This document shows, piece after piece, positions 55,765 through 64,000 of a stretch of DNA of 64,000 nucleotides. How positions within the stretch are numbered: position 1 is the stretch's first letter; the number at the start of each line of letters is the position of its first letter. Source of the DNA: Panaeolus papilionaceus (Eukaryota > Basidiomycota > Agaricomycetes > Agaricales); assembly GCA_015501605.1 (NCBI GenBank), contig JADNRZ010000003.1, forward strand, positions 744,001 through 808,000, given 5' to 3'. Under the pieces are notes generated by a model that was not told the origin of the DNA, searched no databases, and saw only the letters and a list, made by a program, of their open reading frames with translations. The position numbers were made by a program, and so were the translations under genes.

Positions 55765-58700
55765 ATGAGCTGCTGTGGAAGTCCAAAGCATGCGCCTCCT
55801 GTTCAAAATAATCTACAAAATCAGTGGCAGCAACCTGGTACAATCAATACCCAGCCTGGCTATCATCCTGGCTTAGAAAAGCCCCAGACTTTCCAGCAGC
55901 CCAACCTTGCACAACCACCACAAGCTTATGCGAACAACTTCAACACAGGTAATGGTTTGCAATCACCCCCTCCAGGAGCATGGAATCCAACGCCGTCTCC
56001 ACCACCTCAAACAACTGACTTCGCAAGCCTTAATGGTCACAGCTCACCGTTGATGGCTGCGTCGACTGGAACGGGAACCTACGCAGGAACTACCCTCAAT
56101 GGTTCAAATTTCAGTTCCAACACCGCGTTCTCGCCCCAAAATGGAATGCAGCAACTCCCGAAGGCTCCTACACCAGCAATGACCATTACACCGAACCGCG
56201 GTTTCTCCCCACCGCCTCAACCACAAATTCCTTCCATGCCAATGCAATCCGAAGATGATGGCAAGTTGTCGATATCCATCGATTTTGGTACCACGTTTTC
56301 GGGAGTGGTAAGTCCTATTGTTCTTTTCTGTCCTCGCTAATGGTTAACCGAGATGATCAGGCATATGGCTCTTCACGTATTGCAGGCGGAAGGGTTCAGC
56401 AAATTCTTACTTGGCCGGGTTCGTTTGAGCATTTCAGGAAGGTTTGTGGATTTATGTTCTCAAATAAGCATCATAATAATCCATTGCTCAAAGATTCCTA
56501 CGTGCTTGTTATATGACGAGCATGGACGAGTGCTCGCTTGGGGTTTGGAAGCGAAAAACACAAGCCCCATTCCCGGCACAACAAGGTGCGAATGGTTCAA
56601 GCTGTTCCTAGAGCCTCAGGCACTCAGGGACGAGTCTTCGGTTGATCCTCGACTCCCCGCTATACCTGTATGTGATATTTTGCTCGACGTTATGCTCGGA
56701 CACCGCAAACCATAACCATTTTTAGCATGGCAAGCGACCTATCGATCTTATCATCGACTTTTTGAGCTGCCTTTGGGAATACGCCAAAGAACAAATCACC
56801 AGAGATATCGGAGCAGTGGCAGACTTGAGTACGTGTTTTTCCGACGTTCTGTTTGCTGTCGAGGAGTTGCGACTAACAATAAACCCGGAATCCCTTTAGA
56901 TTCCGCTGATGTTTGGTTGACCGTACCTGCTGCCTGGGATGCACGAGGCTGTGACATAATGAGAGAAGCCGCTATCAGTGCTGGACTTGTCGCTAGTTCT
57001 CGAGCTGGTGACACAACCTGGCGAGACCGTTTGAGGATTATTACCGAACCTGAAGCGGCAGCTGTCCACTGTGCCCAGCTTAACGATTTGCACCATCTCA
57101 AACCCTCCCAGAATTTCATCGTCTGTGATGCTGGAGGAGGTACAGTTGATCTTGCCGTGTACAAGGTGCGTCACGGGAGTTTAAGCATCATCATTATCAT
57201 AACTGACTGACTTGAATGACAACTCGCGGACATTTATTTAGATTATCGGTCAGATGGCGAATCTCGAAATTGCCGAAATGTGCGCGCGGTCTGGTGCCAA
57301 CTGTGGTAGTCTCTTCCTGGACCTGCGATTCCGAGAGCTTGTCAAGGTGAGCCCGAATAGACATCTTTGACTGGAGGCCATTCACTCATTCTCTGGTATC
57401 AGGCTCTCCTCACCGATCACCCTGCTCATCTCGACCCTCCCTCTTTGGCCTACTTTAGTATGTTGATTCTATATAGTAAACTTAAATGCGATGTTAATCC
57501 GTTACATCACAGTGCATTCATTCAGTGAAACTGACAAATTGACCTATGGAGGAATTCAAGATGACGGTACGTGGTGGACTTATTCTTAATTTAGAAGTCA
57601 GTGCTAAAAATAACTCCACCATTATATACATAGGTAATATGTTCCACTTCACATGCTTCAATGTCGAAGACCCACACGATCCCTCCGTTGGTCTTATCAA
57701 CGGCGAACTATCCATCCCTGGAAATTTATTACGAAGGGAAGTCTTTGATCCAGTAGTAAATGAGGTACGCGGAGCCAGTGCTGCAAACAATCTCCATTCT
57801 AGAAATCTTAATAAACAATCCAGGTCATGAACCTTCTCGAGGAACAAGTTTCCCGCGTTCACCAACCTATCCATGCTCTCCTCCTCGTGGGAGGCTTCGC
57901 TGGAAGTGAATACCTCAAACAACGTGTACAGGTGTGTGATAACATGATCTTTGGTCTCTGGTTAAGACAATAGTAATATTACTCCGATTAGGAACAATTT
58001 GGTGCCCGAATCCCAGTCATTGCTCGCCCACCTGATGCAGATACAGCAACCCTGAGAGGTGCCGCTGCATACGGGCTGGCACGTCGACCCTTGGTGTCCA
58101 GTGTTATCGCACCGCGGTCGTATTTGATGAAGGTGAGAAGCGGGCTCTGAGAAGCTCTCGACTCAAGGCTCCATTAACTGACGGGGATCACACAGGTCAA
58201 ACTCCCAGCGGAGCAGGAGGACTGGCTTAAGCGGCCTGCTTACATTAGGACGAACGATGCTGGTGTTCCGATCTGTGAAAACCGGTCCGTGGCACTTGTG
58301 TTTTGTGCGAATGTCCGTTCCGTGGCTGATACAAGCCGGCGGCTTGGTTTCTTTTTCTCAATAGGTTGCAGTATCTCGTGTCTAAGGGAGCAATCCTCCG
58401 CAAGGGGTATGTGTCCCATGTCATTCACTTATTTTTAATTATGGTTAACTTTTTCATCGGACTTATTAGGCAACGTCTTACAACGAAGTTCTGGTAAGTT
58501 TCTCGCATTACAAGCGAAAATGTGTTCGCTGGGTCGTGACAGTTTCCTCGGTGCTTATAACATATTTTTTACAGTAAATTCTCTCAGACTGCTAAAGGTG
58601 AGACTATCCCCTATATTTCAGACATACGATAGCAGGAAAAGTCTGACATGGTGTTCAATAGATTCCTCATTCGTGGCCACGCTCTACACAAGCGATTCCG

Positions 58701-59037
58701 AAAAGATGATGAGGTATACTGATGAGGGAGAGACGAATGAACTGTGCAAGTGGACAGTAGATTTGTCCTCTTTACCCACATTTCAGCAGAATGCTGCATC
58801 ACCCAACCCTAACGGGTTCTATACTGGTCAGGGATCTGATTATATGAATCATAAAGTGATACTCACTCCTTGTGCAGAATTTGAACTCGGTCTCGAGCTT
58901 GATAGCGCCGAAGTCCGTGGAATTCTCTTGTTCAAGAATCAAGAGTGGGGAAGGTTGGCTTTCATTATTTGCCTAACTACGAAACGTTGAATTAACGGAA
59001 ACTTTCACTTAGGGTTACATTTGACTTTTTGACTTGA
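55765..59037 (+). CDS. HSPA12-like Hsp70 family ATPase
   Basis: Actin-like ATPase of the atypical Hsp70 (HSPA12) group expanded in basidiomycetes. The first ~165 residues are Cys/Pro/Gln/Asn-rich (MSCCGSPKHAPPVQNN...) and probably disordered. The ATPase fold follows: SISIDFGTTFSGV (phosphate 1), LLYDEHGRVLAWGLEAKN, VWLTVPAAWDARGCDIMREA, IITEPEAAAVHCAQ, FIVCDAGGGTVDLAVYK (phosphate 2), HALLLVGGFAGSEYLKQRVQ (adenosine), ATLRGAAAYGLARRPL. A C-terminal part reads QYLVSKGAILRKGQRLTTKF, YTSDSEKMMRYTDEGETNEL, FELGLELDSAEVRGILLF and ends RVTFDFLT. At least 14 short exons; several near 58290-58640 are under 60 bases. No lesion found. Client unknown. Confidence 0.88.
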
Positions 59038-59775
59038 AACTAAATGATTTTGATTCGTCGTGTTCACTGCATTCTACTCAAGATATACCTCGCTGCCAGA
59101 TATAGTTTTCTATGTGTACCATACCCCGTGGATTAATCAGGACATTTATTCCGCTTTTCGCTCTCTATTAATTCTCCACAAGTCCCAGATTTGATGAATG
59201 CGACTTTTTGGGACGAGTTGGACCTCTGTCTTATATTTTCCTGGATTAATGGCGTAAATATTGCGTTATCCTCGGCGGAGACCATTCATGAAAAAGCAAC
59301 TGCATTTGAGTACAATGTCCTCATTTTTATCCTTTGGAAGGTTTGATAATCATCCGATAGGTGTCTGTATGAAAAATTCACAGCTAGATATCTTCGATTC
59401 TGAGCAACAGCCCCCGTCGAGGTGTGCTGGCGATCTCATGGTACGAGATTAGACTTGGGGTAAAAGGTAAAAATGGGTACGGTTATGATGGGATACGGCA
59501 TTCTATATGCGCATGTCTCCTTGTGGACTCGTCGGAGGAGAAACTGGGTGCGTTCCTGTTAGTTTATGAATGGACTGTTGGATCTGATTCTCGTTTTCGA
59601 TTTAGCGAAAGAACAATTACCACCGAAACCGGCAGTGGGAGTATCCGGCAAATGCCGACGGCAGACTGCGATATGATCTAACGTAACCCCATTTAGATAT
59701 GGGTGTCTAATCGAAGCAGGTGATATAAAAGCCAAAGCAGACCTCTGACAAATTATTATTAACATCCCATCTCTA
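59038..59775. other. intergenic region
   Basis: About 740 bases between two plus-strand genes. Ends in the promoter of the arabinonolactone oxidase gene. Confidence 0.5.
59724..59730 (+). promoter_or_regulatory. TATA box of the ALO gene
   Basis: TATAAAA 52 bases above the ATG at 59776. Confidence 0.5.
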
Positions 59776-61510
59776 ATGGCCTCACAACTAACTGCCCGTC
59801 CTCAAGATATACCCCTAGAAAATTTATATAACCTCTTGGAAGGTATTACTGTTCCTCAAAGCACCGCTACTTTCACCAATTGGGCACGAACTTTTGTTTG
59901 TACTCCGGCGTCCATCTTCGAACCCGAGAACGAATTCCAATGCGAGCTCGTACTCGAGTTAGCGCGCAGAGAGGACAAGGCAGTTCGAGTTGCTGGCGTC
60001 GGACATAGTCCAAGCGATTTGGCATGCACGAAAGAGTTTATGCTGAGAACAACAAAGCTCAATCGTGTTCTAGAGGTTCGTCTCGTCTATCTTCAAGTTT
60101 CAAGACTATCCCACATCTGACAATTCCTCCTCCTTTTTTAGGTAAACACCGAAAAACGATATGTCGTTGCACAGGGAGGTATCACCTTGAACGACCTTCA
60201 CCAACATCTTGCAAAGAATAACCTCGCCATGACCAATCTCGGTTCCATATCCGACCAATCCTTGGCCGGCGTTGTAACAACCGCTACGCACGGGTCTGGT
60301 ATCAATTATGGCGTTATCTCGACCCATGTAATGGCACTCTCTTTGCTTCTCGCCGATGGCTCACGTGTGACATGCTCACGAAACGAGCGTCCCGAGCTGT
60401 TTATGGCATCCATTTGCGGTTTGGGCGCTACCGGCATCATCCTTAGTGTCCAATTAGAGGTAGAGCCGAATTTCAGGCTCAAGGAGGTACAGAAGTCATT
60501 GCCTTTTGAGGATGTGATGCAACAGTTGGATTCTCTCGTTCATTCCTCGGAGCATGCCAGATTTTGGTGGTTCCCGACGAAAGACGTGATAAGATGCAGC
60601 TATTCCGATCGAACACTCGAGGTACATCAATTGTTGCCCAGTTACCTTTTCAGAATTCTTATAGCAATTATATTCTCATTATAGGAGAAACGACCCACCG
60701 GCAGTTGGTGGTGGAACACGCTCTTTGGTTATCATATCGTCCAACTCCTGCTATTCCTCGGCCGTTATCTTCCCGCTGTGACTATCTGGACATCAAATTT
60801 GGCTTGCTGGCTGAGTACTGGCGACTCGGTCGGTATTGATGACAGTTATAAAATCTTCAACGTTGATTGTAGGGTGCGTATCCACTCCCAATCCGTATCT
60901 CTTCCCTAACAATCTATTGCTCAATCCATTCTAACTCCTATGTTGATATATGTAGTATCCGCAATACACGACGGAATGGGCTATCCCATACGAAAACTCT
61001 CAGGCGTGTCTTCGAGACCTCCGGGGATATTTACAGAAACAGCTCCAAGATCCAAATGGCATTCGTCCACACTTCCCAGTAGAGATCCGATTTTCTGCTG
61101 CAGATGACATCTGGCTGAGCCCGAGCTACGGGAGGCGTACGTGTTGGGTCGGTATCGTGCAATACAAGTGAGTTACCCAGGACTTTGCTCTCTTACCATG
61201 ATTACCTCTATTTTTGTTGTCAACGCCCGCTGACACCCCTTGTCGTTCCAGGCCCTATGGATTCAATATTCCGTATCGAAAACTGTTTAACGCTTTCGAA
61301 GAGATCGTAATTCGTCATTGCGGCCGGCCACATTGGGCGAAAACTCACCCTTTCGGTCCCGAAGCCCTGCGACGCACTTACCCCCACTTCAACGACTTTG
61401 TGAGGGTTATCGACGAAGTAGACCCCAAGAGGATGTTTAGAAACGAATATGTTCAACGACACATCATGGGGCAACCTGTTGACCAAAGGACCTACAAGAA
61501 AGATGCATAA
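59776..61510 (+). CDS. ALO1: D-arabinono-1,4-lactone oxidase
   Basis: FAD enzyme of the mitochondrial outer membrane catalysing the last step of D-erythroascorbate synthesis. Five exons. N-terminal TFTNWARTFVCTPASIFEPE and the PCMH-type FAD domain: VRVAGVGHSPSDLACT with the histidine that binds FAD covalently in this family, AQGGITLNDLHQHLAKNNLA, NLGSISDQSLAGVVTTATHG, and NERPELFMASICGLGATGII. The C-terminal ALO domain has ARFWWFPTKD, a hydrophobic segment near LLLFLGRYLPAVTIW, VEIRFSAADDIWLSPSYG, and the conserved end CGRPHWAKTHPF...PKRMFRNEYVQRHI. Start and length match the family (about 490-500 residues). Intact. Confidence 0.92.
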
Positions 61511-61564
61511 CCAGCTGATGACCCCTTTGCTTCTTTATAGACAGATACCCTTCACGCTTTGCTG

Positions 61565-61607
61565 CTTTGCTCTTGATTTGCTCTTGATTTGAACTTGATT
61601 TGAACTT
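61565..61607. repeat. short direct repeats (TTGATTTG family)
   Basis: CTCTTGATTTG repeated twice and GAACTTGATTTG-like units in the 43 bases after the ALO stop. Low-order slippage repeat in the 3' region. Confidence 0.6.
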
Positions 61608-61713
61608 GCGGGTTATGTATTACACTTCTGCTAATTTTCTGCCTTCACTTCTTACAGTACAAGTTCTCTTCCAACGTTTAAAGGCGTTGCTTGGCACGCT
61701 TCTCCACACGGTG

Positions 61714-62659
61714 TTATAGACCTAGTTGCTCTTTGATAGATTCCCGTACCAATCGTTCGTATTCAGGCTTGTTGTCCCGATAGAGCTTGCAGCAGTCAAT
61801 GTTAGCTCCACTCTCGAGATTGGGTTCTATTAAGACGCGAGGTGATCGGTCATTGTGTCAACGTGTATGTATGAATATGAATCTAATGATCGTACTCACC
61901 TGCCAACATCGAGATGACACTCAAGATAACCTTCTCAACGCTTTGCACAGGGCTCCATCGCTCAGAGGCTTGTTCGTACATGGTGGGATCATCGCCTGGC
62001 GTGTGTAAGATCGAAATACAGACGTTTCCGTCGGCATAAACTAGGATGGGTTGAAATACAAGGACATTCTCTCATGACATTGATTCAATGAATGGGAAAT
62101 GACAAACTTACTATTTGGGTGGAAAAGAGGGGGGTCGAACTTCATCTTGAACGGCGACAGTGGGTAATCCTGGGGCTATGTAGGCAAATGCTAACGGTTA
62201 AGTACACTGAAGTTACTAAAGAAGGATGGGAGATTCCATACGAATGTCAGTTTAGCAGCAAAGACACCACCTTCCTATAGAGAGAATATCATTTAATAGT
62301 TATAGATAAGCATACTTTAGACATAGCAACGTACGAAGGGCGTGTCTTTTGGACCACAGATTAAAGCCTCCCATGTAAAGAAATCGGACTCGGATATGGG
62401 GCCTGGGTTTGGAGAATGGTAGTTTGATATAGGGTGCAACAAATATTTCGAAGGCGCTCTCACCAGCTGTAAACATGCCATCGGGCGAACCTATACAAAG
62501 GGTCAATACCAAGTTACATGACTAGCACCCCCGGCCACGACAGACCAAGTGCCGAGTGCCCTTCCCAAGGAGCTTGTTCTTACCTCCTGCAGTGAGTTGT
62601 TTGTACTCCGTCATAAGACGCCTAAGCGCAGTAGCACTTGATGAGCCACGAGAATTCAT
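61714..62659 (-). CDS. UBC7: Ubc7/UBE2G2-type ubiquitin-conjugating enzyme
   Basis: E2 enzyme of ER-associated degradation, working with membrane RING ligases. Seven exons: 62584-62659, 62464-62490, 62335-62402, 62242-62274, 62112-62175, 61900-62040 and 61714-61826; total 522 bases, 173 residues. Sequence includes [60 protein letters not shown], the catalytic cysteine in [20 protein letters not shown] and the acidic insertion loop ([15 protein letters not shown]) that separates UBE2G2/Ubc7 from most E2s. The end is [15 protein letters not shown]. Exons of 27 and 33 bases are short. Intact. Confidence 0.93.
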
Positions 62660-63628
62660 TCCAAGGTTGTTAAATTGACGACGAAATGGTATGTGCGAAG
62701 TTGAAGGAACAAATAGCAGGACAAGAAGCAATAATTCGGGACAGCAGTTTGTTGCCAATCATGACGCTAAATAAGCAGAGCCTTCTAACTCCGCGAACAT
62801 CAATGAAGTTATCTAACAGGTTGCCTGCTCACACCTATATCGCACTGAGTTGGACGTTTCGTCAAAAATTTGCTTTCCTGTAGATCAATGTATTTTCGTG
62901 AGTGTCTAGACAAGTCTGGACAGAATTACTGGGAAAGTGAGGCGTAGGCAATTAAAATCATTTATCTCACAGCTGCGTAATCTTATCTAACACAGGAAAC
63001 CCCTATTAATGGGGACAATGTGGATAGCAAGTCGCATTGTCGTTCATAACTATGCCGTTGTACATACACTTAAGTATTAAAATCATTGAACTGACTCCAT
63101 GGCATGATAGAAAGAAATATCCCGAGTTCGCCGGTCAGATCATTGCAGTGTGGTTTGACCTCTGGCATCAATGCAACCCTTGAATCGTGCACTGCCTCTC
63201 GGTGCATTCTATAATCCGGACACTGACAGCCTGGGTCTAAGAGGAATTAAGATGTCTACCACTCACGTATTTTCGGCGCTTCCCAGAGCTCTATGGGCAC
63301 CAACCAGAGCTCTCCGGTACAGACGCTCCTGAGCACATCATATTAATAGTTAGAGTGAATCCCAGGATTGGAGAACCTACCTCCTCGTGACCCTAGGACG
63401 TAATGGAACCAACGAGACTCTACATCAATGGGCCGCCGAGCCTCGAAAAGCGGAACCAGCGACGGATTTATCCATTCAATAATACATGTCTCAGTCACGG
63501 GGATGATGATGGATGTCCTAATATTACACTTGAAGTTTAAAAACAAATATTAAAATAAAAACAAACCACAGGAATGCTAATGTGGACATAGATAACCATA
63601 AAGCGTCCCAAAGATATGGTAAAGTCTA
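62660..63628. other. intergenic region
   Basis: About 970 bases between UBC7 and RPC2. A minus-strand frame at 63343-63546 (ITVTETCIIEW-like, then RWFHYVLGSRGG) might join past a GTAGGT donor to sequence near 63250-63330, but I cannot identify a product. No gene is called. Confidence 0.4.
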
Positions 63629-64000
63629 TCAAGCATCGTCGACTACCAAGCGGGGTACGACATTCATAGCCATCAGCTGGAGCGAAGGGAATCAAAAGAT
63701 ATTAATACACTTGATAGCGGTGACAATAATTCAAAGCATTACATACCTCTTGGAAGAGCAATTTTGCAGCATAAGGGATGGTAAGAGACACCATCTTTTT
63801 CGAGCTCTTGCAATAGGTACACCACCCATTGTAGCCCATCAGACCACACTCTGAGCACGAGTTGACTTCGAACTTGTCCGACGACAGCATGAGACGTTCA
63901 AGCAGAAGCTGTGTTGCACCATACCCGATCAAGCAGTCGCGTTCCATCTCACCAAGTCGCAAACCACCCTCTCGGGACCGACCTTCAGTTGGTTGACGAG
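63629..64000 (-). CDS. RNA polymerase III subunit 2, RPC2 (C-terminal part)
   Basis: The gene enters from the right edge; its 5' part is outside the window. The exon 63747-64000 encodes [20 protein letters not shown] and [20 protein letters not shown], then the zinc-binding block [16 protein letters not shown] and [15 protein letters not shown]. After a 70-base intron, exon 63629-63676 gives [15 protein letters not shown] and stop at 63629-63631. The spacing CxxCx8CxxC and the [19 protein letters not shown] ending identify the Pol III paralogue rather than the Pol I or II second-largest subunit. It forms one side of the polymerase clamp and active-site cleft. Confidence 0.9.

Noticed and set aside
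63252..63330. plus-strand mini-frame with a mitochondrial-presequence-like start (MSTTHVFSALPRALWAP)
   Set aside because: Only 26 codons, and no downstream exon that continues it could be found.
1..64000. CRISPR arrays, bacterial operons, ribosome binding sites
   Set aside because: The sequence is eukaryotic with spliceosomal introns throughout; no regularly spaced repeats of CRISPR type were seen.

Overview
The window is nuclear DNA of a filamentous basidiomycete, most likely an agaricomycete mushroom. Coding frames are broken by many short introns of about 50-60 bases with GT..AG ends and CTAAC/CTGAC-like branch points. Marker genes fit this: carbohydrate-active enzymes with fungal CBM1 modules, a KRE6/SKN1 glucan-synthesis protein, an HSPA12-like Hsp70, lineage-typical F-box proteins and a 5-hmdU-DNA-kinase-type helical-domain protein. 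No bacterial operon structure, CRISPR array, rRNA, convincing tRNA or intact transposon was seen. Species cannot be named from this alone. All gene models are hand-spliced from the sequence and need transcript support.

Layout. 1-3636 (+): 3' part of an ERCC6L2-like SNF2 helicase. 3995-6911 (-): two neighbouring low-complexity stress-type proteins that share a CsbD-like C-terminal module. 7570-12398: a GH28 pectinase gene (+) facing a GH3 beta-xylosidase (-) that is broken by frameshifts and stop codons. 13448-17379: a convergent pair of paralogous F-box proteins. 18147-20857 (-): KRE6/SKN1. 21359-25605 (+): a second F-box family in tandem, the first copy clearly decayed and both copies carrying the same frame break in the F-box. 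25787-27405 (-): METTL25/RRNAD1-like methyltransferase. 27406-30219: gene-poor. 30220-34982 (+): a large Ser/Gly-rich protein of unknown function with an unusually long first intron.

37050-41335 (+): two GH62 arabinofuranosidases, one with CBM1 at the C-terminus and the other at the N-terminus. 41828-44088 (-): two divergent paralogues with a short beta-strand-like N-terminal module. 45235-47376 (-): METTL14-like m6A methyltransferase subunit with a Met/Gly/Asn tail. 48231-49793 (+): 5-hmdU-DNA-kinase-type helical domain fused to a C-terminal chromodomain. 50204-52964 (+): NOC2. 53559-53927 (-): Cbp6-like mitochondrial assembly factor. 55765-59037 (+): HSPA12-like Hsp70. 59776-61510 (+): D-arabinono-1,4-lactone oxidase. 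61714-62659 (-): UBC7/UBE2G2 E2 enzyme. 63629-64000 (-): C-terminus of RNA polymerase III subunit RPC2.

Together the genes mix conserved housekeeping functions (repair, ribosome assembly, Pol III, ER-associated degradation, cell wall, antioxidant synthesis) with plant-cell-wall degradation genes and rapidly evolving F-box families. The most unusual coding observation is the helical-domain/chromodomain fusion at 48231-49793. The clearest decay events are the GH3 gene and the 21.4-23.3 kb F-box copy.
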